The position numbers were made by a program, and so were the translations under genes. A DNA stretch of 64,000 bases from Fremontodendron californicum (lineage: Eukaryota; Streptophyta; Magnoliopsida; Malvales; Malvaceae), in NCBI GenBank assembly GCA_030761205.1, contig JAULJL010000048.1, forward strand, positions 4,517,501-4,581,500, read 5' to 3'. This document shows positions 24,601 through 37,838 of the stretch, one piece after another. How positions within the stretch are numbered: position 1 is the first letter of the stretch; each line of letters begins with the position of its first letter. The notes under the pieces are model-generated. The model saw nothing but the letters and a program-made list of their open reading frames with translations. It searched no databases and was not told the origin of the DNA.

Positions 24601-27600
24601 AAGAATGGTGGAGTGAAACAATTATTGTGACTAATGTTTAGATTTAAAGAGTTGACTGCACGGCCAGAAGCAGTAGAAGTTGCTCGGCGATACCTTACTG
24701 AATTGCAACAGGTACTTCAGATTGTTTATTTGTAACATGCTTTTTACTAAATGTTATCTAGCAACTTAGGTTTGGTTTAGTTGTTACTCTTTGGGGGGTA
24801 GAGATCTCAGGTTCAGTATAACTAATGCCTTAATCCTCCTTGTACTTCTTTGAATGTACCAAATATGGATACCAAAAGTTATCTAGTTTTGCATAGGTCA
24901 TTGGATGAAAAACTAGCGAGAGGCTAGAAGATTGAAAATAGAGAGAGAAATAGGCAGAAAAGTGGAAGAATCAGAGAACCAGAGGAAAGGTGAAGGATAG
25001 AAAAAGAATGAGGGAGAAATTAGGGAGGAAGAATAGGTGGAGAGAAGATCTATATGCAGTAAAATATCTCAATAAATCATGCTCCCAAGATGCTAAGAAA
25101 TTACCAACTCAAAGTAATTTTAACTTGCAACCCACAAACTCCAATTTAATTGCAAAATACCAAAAATAGCTATAAATGCCTTAATACTTCTTTAAGGTGG
25201 TCCTACATCATTACCTTATTAGTTAATTCTTTGCGATAGATCTTTTGGAGGGGTCATTCTCCTCAAGTTCCAAGACACCAAACTCAGATCCATAAACCAA
25301 AAGACATCCTACATTCCTGTTTTACCTCCTTTCCTCCTCCAACTCCATTGTAGTAATGAACACAAATTCCGACCTTGGTAATTCCCAACTCTCTCACTAG
25401 CTAGCCTTCCTTCAATTACTGCTACCCTTCCTTTCTGGGGACACTGATTTGAATCTTCTCCTCTTCCAATTTTCACAGATAGTTTGAATTACTCACCAAT
25501 CTAACTTTTTTTAAACCTATTCGGACTTATTAGTCTGAAAATCTTCACAGCCCATCTCCATATAAGAAATGTTGGAAATTGAGGTACCCTCTACATCCTG
25601 CTCTTCTCCACTCAGAATCTTTTATCATATTTCCTTCAACCATTGGAACAGTTTCCATGAAGAAGTTACCTCTGACACCTAATTATAGTGGAGAACTCCA
25701 AGCTTGATATGATAACAAACCCAAACTTAATCATTAACATCACTAAACAATAGCGTTCGTCTATGTCTTGCCCATGCTTTACTTTTCCTAGATGTTAAAG
25801 AATTATATTATTTTCTATTGATGTTAAAAGAATTCAGAGCCACTTGGGCTTAGCTTAAGTTATAAGGGTGGGGTATGGGTAGGTATCCTATGTTCGAGCC
25901 GTAGTGCTCCTTCTTGTACCCAAAAAAAAACAGAAGTTCTAGTGTAAACTAACAAAATACATTATTGTGGCATCAGTTTAGATTAAAGTTGCTACTTAGC
26001 ATTCTATTATTGTTTCCTAACTGCCCTTAGAAAACATTTGCCCCTTTTGGATTGCATTATTTACTTTTGTTTAAGTATATTATCTTTTTGATGAATTTGT
26101 AGTGCCACATTGATTATTAGATTAAGCTTTTGCATTTGACTACACTTGTCATGTTTGCCACATGGTTAGTCATTAGTTGGCTTTAAGATATAGTTAATTG
26201 CTACATGGATATTTACTTTTGTGGGTAACTGTGTGTAGACTATTCGTGGGTGGGAGACAGACAAACCTTGGCTGCCGAAAGACAGAATAGACGAGGTATT
26301 TGTTCACATTTAAAATTCTCTTTGTGATATTTTCTAGGTTAGGTATCTGATTATGCTTGTGGCAAAACTTATAAACGTTTTGCTTTTCAGTTGTCGATCA
26401 ATATGGACAAGTTCAAGACTTGGTTGGATGAGAAGGAGGCTGAGCAGAAGAAGTAAGTTATTGCTATTAGTATGATGTTAAAAGTCATTTTTATAGCATG
26501 GTGAGATGTAGGATCTTCATAATGAACATTGGTTAACTTCTTTAATTTTTTTTAGATATATGCATGATAGGATAAACACACTAACCTCTCTAAGTTGTAT
26601 TCTAAATTCCACCTGTCCATTACCCATTTATACGGGCAAGGTCCAACTTGCCTACTTAATCTTTATTATTTTTTAAAAAATTGTATTAAAACAATGTAAG
26701 CTCTTAAAAGCTTCACTTTTTAAAAAAATATATTTTCCCTTGTAATAATTCATAGGTCATTTGCATAGGTGGAAGGTAAAATAAAAAAGAAACTTTTTAT
26801 GACAAGAAAACTAAGTAAAAAAAAAAAAAAACACATCATAATAGTATCTATCATAAACTTCATAGATATATTATTATTATTTATTTTTCATAGTTAAATT
26901 ATCAAGGCCATTAAAGTTAGTCTTTTTTTGACATTTGATTTTTCTTTTTTGAATTTAATGAAGATACAAGGATTATTTTTTTTGGACAGAAGAATAGGGA
27001 TAAAGAATGGAGGTGGGGGAGATAAAGCCCCCTGATTTGGCCTGTGGAGAGCCAGATTTGGCTCTTTCCATCGTACGATCAGTGCCGGGAGGACCAGTTC
27101 GGCCCCTCCCCTCGCTTTTTCCTTCCACCTCTGTTTCCCTTTTTCTCTCTCCACATAATTCAAAAAACAAAAAACAAAAAACAAAAACAAAACAAGGCCT
27201 TGACAACTTGAAAATTCCAAGTCCTGGACACAATTTTAATGGTTAAAAATAATAATAATGAAATGGTTTATGATAACCCAGCCCATTTAAGACTCGTTTA
27301 TATGCCCACCCATTTGCGACCCTTAATGACACCCTAACCCTTCTCTTATCTTTTTCCCCCTAGTTTATTTTGTTTTAGTGCTTATAAATTGTCAAAGTCA
27401 ATAGTTTTCTGGTTCTGGTTTCTTTTTTGCTAAGCATTCAACTAATTGTTGGTAAAGAATATTAGTGACCATTTTATCGTTGAATATTTTCTTTTCTGCA
27501 TCTGAGACTTAATCGATAAATTTTTAATCACGTGCTCTGAGAAACATATATTTCCTGTCACCTATCAAGGTTCTCATTTTTACTCCTACTTTCCAACCTT

Positions 27601-28036
27601 GTTCTTACATGTTCAACTTAATGACTTAAATTGCTGACCATCTCTCCAGGATGTCTGGATTCAGCACACCGGTTTTCACATCTGAAGAAGTATACGAGGA
27701 GGTATTCAGTTTGCAAGACAAGGTATGGTTGCCTGTTCTAGTTGATTAATACTGGAAATAAGGATATTCTTACTAAGTAGTTTCCTTAAATGCACATAAC
27801 TTGTGTTTAATATATTGCTGTTTGTTTAGGCTGCGAGCATTAAGAGAATTCCCAAGCCAAAGCCTAAAGTTGAGAAGCCCGTAAAGAATGAAACTGAGAC
27901 CAATTCAGAGAATGCAAAAAGTTCCGACTCAATTCCCGAGAAGGATACCTCTCAAAATGACGAACCAGCTGGGAACTCAGATAGCTCAACCAATGAAGAA
28001 GCTAACGTAGAATCAGAGTTCCACGACGAGTTATAA
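18601..28036 (+). CDS. HSP70-17: ER-lumenal Hsp70, HSP70-17 / HYOU1 (GRP170) type
   Basis: Large Hsp70 of the ER lumen. The family acts as a chaperone and as nucleotide-exchange factor for BiP during protein folding. Inferred exons: 18601-19359, 20210-20442, 21331-21490, 22296-22541, 22646-22782, 23319-23658, 23803-23964, 24265-24339, 24420-24520, 24642-24711, 26239-26295, 26391-26452, 27650-27722, 27830-28036. All have GT-AG borders and phases agree, giving 893 aa (family about 870-1000). Residues 1-24 form a signal peptide (LFRLGIFLSLLSLFLIKSES). The nucleotide-binding domain has IDLGSEWVKVAV, FYDMGSSSTNAALV and ELIGGATRVPKLQ. An Asn/Ser-rich acidic loop (about residues 560-610) and a long helical C-terminal part follow. 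It ends in HDEL, the ER retention signal. No frameshift or stop is seen. Introns 10 and 12 hold repeat debris. Confidence 0.95.
25840..25932 (+). mobile_element. Short tRNA-derived SINE in intron 10 of HSP70-17
   Basis: GGCTTAGCTTAAGTTATAAG resembles an A box and TGTTCGAGCC a B box of an RNA polymerase III promoter, about 45 bp apart. An A-rich tail follows. Too diverged to be a tRNA gene. Confidence 0.5.
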
Positions 28037-29785
28037 TCAGGTTAACACAAGCAAGACTCTTTAGACTAATTATCAGCCTTCCGACTTATTAAGTAGAGAT
28101 GATGCATTCCAGCAAATTTACTCTTAATGGAAGAAATAATAGTAGATTTGCCCTACTCTAATGTTCTTGAGATTGATGGTTGCATGGTCGGGTCGGCATC
28201 CGGGTGGTTAAAAGGCTGTTTTGCTGAAGGATTTTCAGTTCTCTGATAGGTGAGGATCATTTCTTGGTAGTCTAGCTTAGCCCCCATAACAATGTTAAGA
28301 GGATTTTGTTATAGAAAAGGAACTACTAGTACTACAATTTATGATATCCTTATAATGAAATAGATAAATAGGTAGATAGAAGATTGTGAAGCCAAAAACA
28401 CAAGGGACCAATCTCCTTTGGAATTTAAGTTAAAGTTGTTGTATTGGCCATTGGGTGCTAAATGGTTTATGGAGTTATGATACCCTTTTTTGATATCAAA
28501 TGTTTTATGTCAAAACTATTGCTTGGTGAATGAGAGATGGTTCAGTCGTTACCTTTATAATGCGAGCCGCTGCCATTTTTCGTTTCTTTTTTTCCCTCAC
28601 GTTATTGAATGTTTTGTTTTGTTTTAAAAGTTATTTCCATTCTAGCAAATTTACTCAATCCGGCAAAGGGTTGGTTGGGATGAAAGAAAGGGGTGACCAA
28701 TTTGGTTTTTTTTTTTTTTTTTTTTTGGGAGCTGCTCTAAAGGTTGGTTTAGCATTGTAGTTGAAAAAATTTTGGATTGAAAAAAGTGTGATGAAAAAAT
28801 ATGGTTTAAGAATTTTTAAATGTTTAGCATTGTTGTAAAATAGTGTTGTGAGGAATTGAAATGTTAAAAAAAATATATGTTTAAAATAATAAAAGTTTAG
28901 AGATATGAGGATTAAAAAATCATTTCATTCAAAAGTCAGTTTTCGTAAAAGTTTTTTTTTTTGTTTTTTGCTTTTTGAATTGGGTTATCAAATCATGATT
29001 TTAATGGCTAAAGTTAAATTTTTTTACTTGTTTAGTATTGCATAACGCAACTTTTGACTTCAAAGTTTGCGACAAAATAAAATTTTTGATTTAAAAAATT
29101 GTGCCAATAACAATTCTAAACTAAACTTAAGTCATGAGCAACCAATGAGAAAATTTAAGTTCTTTCTTTTATGCATTTTTAAAATTTTCCACTTTTGTCC
29201 TTTTTTGTTAGGATTAGGGTTTAAATTTTTGGGTTTGACCCAAAGTTGACCAAGATTATGGTTTCATGTTAGGGTTTATGATTTTGAGAATTTTAGGTTT
29301 TGGGTTTGATTGAGGGTTGACCGGATTTGATTATGTTGACTATGTTTGACCCCGGATTAGGTTTTAGGATTTGACTAGATTTGACTTCTGAGGCTTAACC
29401 CGAACTTCTAAGATCGAGACTCCAAGGTTTGAAAAATGTTTTTGATATCCAACTAAAAACGTGCTCAAAATAATTAGAACCTAAATTATCTCGAGAAATG
29501 GTAATGGATTTTAATGTAGGTCAATTTAGACGGTGGTTATAAGTATTGATTAAGGATATTTATTTATTATTTTAAAACAAAAAAATTATATTTAATATAT
29601 TATTTTTATTAAATTCAAAAAAAAATAATACATTAATTATATTTATATATATATATATGATCTTAATCAGTGTTTATTATATTTTAATTTTCAAAGATGA
29701 AATTGGACCCGTAATAAATAGTAAATGATTAAATTATAACGAAATGGATAAATATTTTGCTAAAAAGTGACTTTGGGCTTTGGGA
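28037..29785. other. HSP70-17 3' flank and AT-rich intergenic DNA
   Basis: The first few hundred bases are the likely 3' UTR. Farther on are a T-run (28698-28725), a 28740-29060 stretch with repeated GTTTAGCATTG-like words that may be a MITE remnant, and a 29200-29400 stretch with repeated GGGTTTGACC words. No gene seen. Confidence 0.5.
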
Positions 29786-30056
29786 TAGACCTGCTCATGG
29801 GCCGGGCAGCCCGCCGAGCTTGGGCAGGATTTATTTGTTCTGGGCCGGCCCTGCCCGATCCGAAACAGTGTTTTTTTATTATAATATTATTATTTTATTT
29901 AATTTTAATTATAATTATAAAAATATAAAAAATATATATTTTTTAAATTCGATGAACAGTAAATTCGGACCTACCGGCCCGACCCGACCTAGGGCCTGGC
30001 TTGAGCAAAGAAATTGAAAAAAAATTGGACCGCGGCCCGACCTATGAGCAGGTCTA
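29786..30056. mobile_element. hAT-like MITE with near-perfect inverted ends
   Basis: The left end TAGACCTGCTCATGGGCCGG pairs with the right end CCCGACCTATGAGCAGGTCTA. Flanks CTTTGGGA (29778-29785) and TTTTTGGA (30057-30064) match at 6 of 8 positions, fitting an 8-bp TSD. GC-rich ends surround an AT-only core. Confidence 0.8.
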
Positions 30057-30836
30057 TTTTTGGATCCAAATCTCGAAATCTTTCACCTTAACTCACTCAA
30101 GCTAATTTAAATCCAAAATGACTAGAAAAGATTTGGCAATGAAGTTTGAAAAAATAAAAAATAAAAAAATGAGTCAACTTTGAATATAAACTTAGAAACT
30201 TGAAATCTCGCCCGAGATAATTTGGGCCCAATGACAAGTTTTGACTGAAATATACTAGTACAAAATTAGGTGTTTAATAAATTTTGTCTTTCAAAATATG
30301 AAACTCGATGTAACAGGCATCTGAGGGTCCTCCTTTTGTTTGTGTACCTCCTATCTAATGGCCCTTTCCCATATGGGTTTTCGCCATTTTTTTTTTCTTT
30401 CCCATTTAGTGGATCACACCTTAACCAAAATGATATCAGTCCAACTGCTTTGCTTTGCCGATTCGATCATTTAGAGCAGAACCTTCTAATGGCCAAAATG
30501 TGGCACCAATGGGTACATATGGCAACACAAATCAGCTGGATCAAGTTGTGTTAAAAAGAAGGCGAAAAGAGGAGCAAAGATTCGGAGTTCTCAGTAACTG
30601 GAATTAGTTTATCCTAACGAGAAGATGGTAAAAGGGAATTGGTTGAAAATGTGCGTTTTGAGGTTTGATGCACTTAGGAGAAAGCTTAGCCAAATGGAAG
30701 AAGATTGCCAAGGAATCGCATTCCGGCAATTATTAAGCGCGCAGACTTGAAAGCTGGCAACATCATGTTGAGCAAAGGGGTGCGGACTAACATGAAGAAG
30801 CGAATCGGGGCTGTTCCTGGTCTTTTTCTTTCGAAT

Positions 30837-31527
30837 AAGGGTGTAAATGTATATAATATTCGACCAATGGTTCGTGAACAGTTCGATTTTTATTCGTTTA
30901 TCAAGTTAAATAAACGATTTTGAACATAATTTTAAGGCTCGTTTATTAAACGAACCGAAGACGAACAAGATCTGTTCAATTTATTTATGTTCACGAACAA
31001 ACTCGTTTATTAATCATTTAAAATTTATTTAATAAAGCTCCTTTATTGTTCGATTATAATAATAATTAATAATATTTTTATTTGTATTTTTATTTTATTT
31101 ACTTATAATATTATTTAATAACTTAAATTTAATAATTTAATAATAACTTAAATTTAATTATATTTGTATTTTATTATTTTATATTTAATAATAATTTAAA
31201 ATTGATTGATTGATTTTTTTTTATTTGTTTGTTTGTTTGTTAAAATTGTTTAGATTTGTTTGTTTATTATGCATGAACATATTTTTAATTGTTCGCGAAT
31301 ATATTCGATTATATGTTCATGAACATTTTCATTTAATGTTCACGAACAAGTTCATTTAATTTAAATGAACGAAAGCGAACACACTCAATTTTAAACGAAC
31401 AGAGCTTGGACACAATTTAAAAATCCTTAACAAAACGAAACGAAACGAACACAAACAAGTTCAAAAATAAATAAACGAACACGAACAGAGACCTATTCGT
31501 TCAAGCTCGGTTCATTTACAACCCTAC
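30837..31527. mobile_element. hAT-like MITE (GTTCG/CGAAC-rich) inside the SUVH pseudogene
   Basis: Ends AAGGGTGTAAATG and CATTTACAACCCTA are inverted. It sits exactly where SUVH coding sequence stops and restarts. Flanks TTTCGAAT (30829-30836) and TTCCCAAT (31528-31535) match at 6 of 8, an old 8-bp TSD. The interior is full of GTTCGTGAAC-type words around an AT core. Confidence 0.8.
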
Positions 31528-31605
31528 TTCCCAATGGAGTTGTGTTTGGTGGGGTTGCATTCTCAATCCATGGCTGGCATTGACTACATGATTATCAAGG
31601 GTGAT

Positions 31606-31700
31606 TTGGAGGATCATACCCCAATACTAATGTCCGAATATGTGTCGAACACAGGTGTCTTACACAAATATTTTAAAGAAAATGAAGAATCTGAGTAATA
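31606..31700 (+). mobile_element. 188-bp MITE family, copy 3 (right half only)
   Basis: Only the second half remains (GGATCATACC, ATGTCCGAATATGTGTCG, AATGAAGAATCTGAGTAATA). It replaces a missing part of the SUVH SRA region, so a deletion joined MITE and gene. Confidence 0.75.
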
Positions 31701-31958
31701 TAGCTTGAAAGAGGCAATCTTGCTTTGGAAAGGAGCTTGCACCGAGGCAATGAAGTAAGAGTCATTCGGGGTTTCAAGGATGCTATCCATCAATCGTCGA
31801 AGGTTGATGGATATGAAGGGTTTTCCAAGATCCAAGAGTCATGGATGGAGAAGGGGAAATCAGGTTGTAATATGTTCAAGTATAAACTGGTTAGGATCCC
31901 TGGGCAGACAGTTTCTTTTGCTACTTGGAAATCTACTCAGAAGTGGAAAGAAGGTCGG

Positions 31959-31990
31959 GGGGAGTTCTACCGTAAGTTTCTTACGGTAAG
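31959..31990 (+). repeat. Left terminal inverted repeat of the 17.5-kb MULE
   Basis: Starts GGGGAGTTCTACCGTAAG. It holds a perfect 8-bp hairpin, ACCGTAAG-TTT-CTTACGGT, at 31969-31987. Confidence 0.9.
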
Positions 31991-32047
31991 GTTGTGGTAA
32001 GCTCCAAAATGGGAAACCTGTGTAGCAGGTTACCAGGTCACAAATTT

Positions 32048-35000
32048 TTACATATGCACTTGATAAATTACATATCAACTTGGACGAATTACATATCAAA
32101 CATGAAAAATTACATATCAACTTGAGAAGTTGAAAAATTACATATGGACTTGATAAATTACATATGAACTTGAAAAATTACATATGAAGAATTACATATG
32201 GACATGGACAATTACATATGAACTTGGAGAATTACATATGGACTTGATAAATTACGTATGAACATGGAAAAATCCTGAATTACATATGGACATGGAAAAT
32301 TACATATGCACTTGGAGAATTACATATGGACTTGATAAATTACGTATGAACATGGAAAAATCCCGAATTACATATGGACATGGAAAATTACATATGCACT
32401 TGGAGAATTACATATGAACTTGATAAATTACGTATGAACTTGGAAAAATCCCGAATTACATATGGACATGGAAAATTACATATGCACTTGGAGAATTACA
32501 TATGGACTTGATAAATTACATATGAACTTGGAAAATTCCCGAATTACATATGGACATGGAAAATTACATATGAACTTGGAGAATTACATATGGACTTGAT
32601 AAATTACGTATGAACATGGAAAAATCCCGAATTACATATGGACATGGAAAATTACATATGCACTTGGAGAATTACATATGGACTTGATAAATTACGTATG
32701 AACTTGGAAAATTCCCGAATTACATATGGACATGGAAAATTACATATGAACTTGGAGAATTACATATGGACTTGATAAATTACATATGAACTTGGAAAAA
32801 TCCCGAATTACATATGGACATGGAAAATTACATATGAACTTGGAGAATTACATATGGACTTGATAAATTACGTATGAACATGGAAAAATCCCGAATTACA
32901 TATGGACATGGAAAATTACATATGCACTTGGAGAATTACATATGGACTTGATAAATTACGTATGAACTTGGAAAAATCCCGAATTACATATGGACATGGA
33001 AAATTACATATGCACTTGGAGAATTACATATGGACTTGATAAATTACGTATGAACTTGGAAAAATCCCGAATTACATATGGACATGGAAAATTACATATG
33101 CACTTGGAGAATTACATATGGACTTGATAAATTACGTATGAACATGGAAAATTCCCGAATTACATATGGACATGGAAAATTACATATGCACTTGGAGAAT
33201 TACATATGGACTTGATAAATTACGTATGAACATGGAAAATTCCCGAATTACATATGGACATGGAAAATTACATATGCACTTGGAGAATTACATATGGAGT
33301 TGATAAATTACGTATGAACTTGGAAAAATCCCGAATTACATATGGACATGGAAAATTACATATGCACTTGGAGAATTACATATGGACTTGATAAATTACG
33401 TATGAACTTGGAAAAATCCCGAATTACATATGGACATGGAAAATTACATATGAACTTGGAGAATTACATATGGACTTGATAAATTACATATGAACTTGGA
33501 AAAATCCCGAATTACATATGGGCATGGAAAATTACATATGAACTTGGAGAATTACATATGGACTTGATAAATTACGTATGAACATGGAAAAATCCCGAAT
33601 TACATATGGACATGGAAAATTACATATGAACTTGGAGAATTACATATGGACTTGATAAATTACGTATGAACATGGAAAAATCCCGAATTACATATGGACA
33701 TGGAAAATTACATATGCACTTGGAGAATTACATATGGACTTGATAAATTACGTATCAACATGGAAAATTCCCGAATTACATATGGACATGGAAAATTACA
33801 TATGAACTTGGAGAATTACATATGGACTTGATAAATTACGTATGAACATGGAAAATTCCCGAATTACATATGGACATGGAAAATTACATATGCACTTGGA
33901 GAATTACATATGGAGTTGATAAATTACGTATGAACTTGGAAAAATCCCGAATTACATATGGACATGGAAAATTACATATGCACTTGGAGAATTACATATG
34001 GACTTGATAAATTACGTATGAACTTGGAAAAATCCCGAATTACATATGGACATGGAAAATTACATATGAACTTGGAGAATTACATATGGACTTGATAAAT
34101 TACATATGAACTTGGAAAAATCCCGAATTACATATGGACATGGAAAATTACATATGAACTTGGAGAATTACATATGGACTTGATAAATTACGTATGAACA
34201 TGGAAAAATCCCGAATTACATATGGACATGGAAAATTACATATGAACTTGGAGAATTACATATGGACTTGATAAATTACGTATGAACATGGAAAAATCCC
34301 GAATTACATATGGACATGGAAAATTACATATGCACTTGGAGAATTACATATGGACTTGATAAATTACGTATCAACATGGAAAATTCCCGAATTACATATG
34401 GACATGGAAAATTACATATGAACTTGGAGAATTACATATGGACTTGATAAATTACGTATGAACATGGAAAATTCCCGAATTACATATGGACATGGAAAAT
34501 TACATATGCACTTGGAGAATTACATATGGACTTGATAAATTACGTATGAACTTGGAAAATTCCCGAATTACATATGGACATGGAAAATTACATATGAACT
34601 TGGAGAATTACATATGGACTTGATAAATTACATATGAACTTGGAAAAATCCCGAATTACATATGGACATGGAAAATTACATATGAACTTGGAGAATTACA
34701 TATGGACTTGATAAATTACGTATGAACTTGGAAAAATCCCGAATTACATATGGACATGGAAAATTACATATGAACTTGGAGAATTACATATGGACTTGAT
34801 AAATTACGTATGAACTTGGAAAAATCCCGAATTACATATGGACATGGAAAATTACATATGCACTTGGAGAATTACATATGGACTTGATAAATTACGTATG
34901 AACTTGGAAAATTCCCGAATTACATATGGACATGGAAAATTACATATGAACTTGGAGAATTACATATGGACTTGATAAATTACATATGAACTTGGAAAAA

Positions 35001-36157
35001 TCCCGAATTACATATGGACATGGAAAATTACATATGAACTTGGAGAATTACATATGGACTTGATAAATTACGTATGAACATGGAAAAATCCCGAATTACA
35101 TATGGACATGGAAAATTACATATGCACTTGGAGAATTACATATGGACTTGATAAATTACGTATGAACTTGGAAAAATCTCGAATTACATATGGACATGGA
35201 AAATTACATATGAACTTGGAGAATTACATATGGACTTGATAAATTACGTATGAACTTGGAAAAATCCCGAATTACATATGGACATGGAAAATTACATATG
35301 AACTTGGAGAATTACATATGGACTTGATAAATTACGTATGAACATGGAAAAATCCCGAATTACATATGGACATGGAAAATTACATATGAACTTGGAGAAT
35401 TACATATGGACTTGATAAATTACGTATGAACATGGAAAAATCCCGAATTACATATGGACATGGAAAATTACATATGCACTTGGAGAATTACATATGGACT
35501 TGATAAATTACGTATGAACATGGAAAATTCCCGAATTACATATGGACATGGAAAATTACATATGCACTTGGAGAATTACATATGGACTTGATAAATTACG
35601 TATGAACTTGGAAAAATCCCGAATTACATATGGACATGGAAAATTACATATGAACTTGGAGAATTACATATGGACTTGATAAATTACGTATGAACATGGA
35701 AAAATCCCGAATTACATATGGACATGGAAAATTACATATGCACTTGGAGAATTACATATGGACTTGATAAATTACGTATGAACATGGAAAATTCCCGAAT
35801 TACATATGGACATGGAAAATTACATATGCACTTGGAGAATTACATATGGACTTGATAAATTACGTATGAACTTGGAAAATTCCCGAATTACATATGGACA
35901 TGGAAAATTACATATGCACTTGGAGAATTACATATGGACTTGATAAATTACGTATGAACTTGGAAAAATCCCGAATTACATATGGACATGGAAAATTACA
36001 TATGAACTTGGAGAATTACATATGGACTTGATAAATTACGTATGAACTTGGAAAAATCCCGAATTACATATGGACATGGAAAATTACATATGAACTTGGA
36101 GAATTACATATGGACTTGATAAATTACGTATGAACATGGAAAAATCCCGAATTACAT
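32048..36157 (+). repeat. Tandem array of about 45 copies of an 88-bp repeat
   Basis: Each 88-bp unit is four 18-20-bp subunits (variants of AATTACATATGGACTTGGAG) plus a 10-bp GAAAAATCCC-type spacer. The leftmost part (32048-32190) consists of diverged subunits without the 88-bp order. Rare variants recur exactly 616 bp (7 units) apart: CATATGGAGT at 33291 and 33907, CGTATCAACA at 33751 and 34367. No coding capacity. Confidence 0.97.
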
Positions 36158-37214
36158 ATAAATATAAAAAATTACATCTAAATATAACAAATCATTACAA
36201 ATTTGATTACTTAACATATAAACGTGCTAAATAAAATATAAATATAATAAATTACATTAAAAATAAAAATAAAAATTTATATGTTTAGAAATTATTTTTT
36301 TATCACTTAACATTAATAAAAATAATTATTGATTTAGTTACAGATAAAATAACATTATTTTAACTTACATAGACATATTTAATTGGATAATATTGCTTCA
36401 CCCACTTCTTTAAATTGTTAACAGAGAATTACATATGAACTTGGAGAATTACATATGGACTTGATAAATTACGTATGAACATGGAAAAATCCCGAATTAC
36501 ATATGGACATGGAAAATTACATATGCACTTGGAGAATTACATATGGACTTGATAAATTACGTATGAACATGGAAAATTCCCGAATTACATATGGACATGG
36601 AAAATTACATATGCACTTGGAGAATTACATATGGACTTGATAAATTACGTATGAACTTGGAAAATTCCCGAATTACATATGGACATGGAAAATTACATAT
36701 GCACTTGGAGAATTACATATGGACTTGATAAATTACGTATGAACTTGGAAAAATCCCGAATTACATATGGACATGGAAAATTACATATGAACTTGGAGAA
36801 TTACATATGGACTTGATAAATTACGTATGAACTTGGAAAAATCCCGAATTACATATGGACATGGAAAATTACATATGAACTTGGAGAATTACATATGGAC
36901 TTGATAAATTACGTATGAACATGGAAAAATCCCGAATTACATATAAATATAAAAAATTACATCTAAATATAACAAATCATTACAAATTTGATTACTTAAC
37001 ATATAAACGTGCTAAATAAAATATAAATATAATAAATTACATTAAAAATAAAAATAAAAATTTATATGTTTAGAAATTATTTTTTTATCACTTAACATTA
37101 ATAAAAATAATTATTGATTTAGTTACAGATAAAATAACATTATTTTAACTTACATAGACATATTTAATTGGATAATATTGCTTCACCCACTTCTTTAAAT
37201 TGTTAACAGAGAAT
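35645..37214 (+). repeat. 785-bp direct tandem duplication at the array edge
   Basis: 35645-36429 and 36430-37214 appear identical on reading. Each contains about six 88-bp units and then the same 280-bp AT-rich non-array segment (36146-36429 and 36931-37214). The lack of differences points to a recent event. Confidence 0.9.
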
Positions 37215-37838
37215 TACATATGGTAGGTCAAGATAATTAATGACATTGTTTAAATTACTACATCTCTATATTAAATGCATTCCTTATTACTCACCTACTT
37301 TAGTTGCTGAGATATTGGTTTTGTTTACTCACCTACTTTAGTTTGCTGAGATATTCGTTTTGTTCTCTTATTTGCTGAGACAGGTTTAGGCTTCTACATT
37401 GTTCAACAGACGTGGTTTCTGTTCTACAAAAGCGCATCAGCCCCGCTTTATTGAAGCACATTATTCAACCAAATATTCCATACAAAAGGTTAGTATACAA
37501 TGTTGAAGTTATATAATTTTCATGGAAGCAGCTTTGTTAGTTCTTATAAAATGTGTAATATTAAAAAATATTTTCAAATGTTAGTGAATAGAATGTTTAA
37601 CTAATACAATTCTCATGAAACCGGTTATTATAGTGGTTATAAATTATTTAATATTCATAATTGCATATTTTCATGGGTAGTGATTTTGATGGGTTACTTA
37701 ATACAATGTTTAAGTTATAGCATTTACATGTTAATTTTACTTCTTTAGGCAATATCTAAATTTTGTACGTGGTACAATTTAATGTATTGCCGAAGAATGA
37801 TATATGTTTTTTTGTTTTTATTTTTCTTCAGAATTATA

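Larger units (their letters stand above)
30310..31957 (+). pseudogene. SUVH-type H3K9 methyltransferase pseudogene, N-terminal and SRA part
   Basis: Remains of an intronless SUVH1/3-like gene. SUVH proteins read methylated DNA with an SRA domain and methylate histone H3 lysine 9. Visible in order: a proline/phenylalanine-rich N-terminus (GPFPYGFSPFF, about 30355); RFDALRRKLSQMEED (30660); RADLKAGNIMLSKGVRTNMK and KRIGAVPG (30730-30820); then after a MITE (30837-31527) MELCLVGLHSQSMAGIDYM (31535); then after a half MITE LERGNLALERSLHRGNEV and KIQESWMEKGKSGCN (31703-31870). Reading frames shift several times and an SRA segment is missing at the half MITE. At 31958 the 17.5-kb MULE begins; the gene resumes at 49425. 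Confidence 0.9.

Noticed and set aside
26970..27250. Separate gene in intron 12 of HSP70-17
   Set aside because: Overlapping frames on both strands with CT/GA-rich bias and no domain; the intron borders are sound.
31725..32000. Independent 91-codon gene
   Set aside because: It is the SRA part of the SUVH pseudogene running into the left end of the MULE.
32048..36157. CRISPR-like or protein-coding reading of the 18-20-bp/88-bp repeats
   Set aside because: Repeats are head to tail without unique spacers, stops occur in every frame, and the context is a plant transposon.
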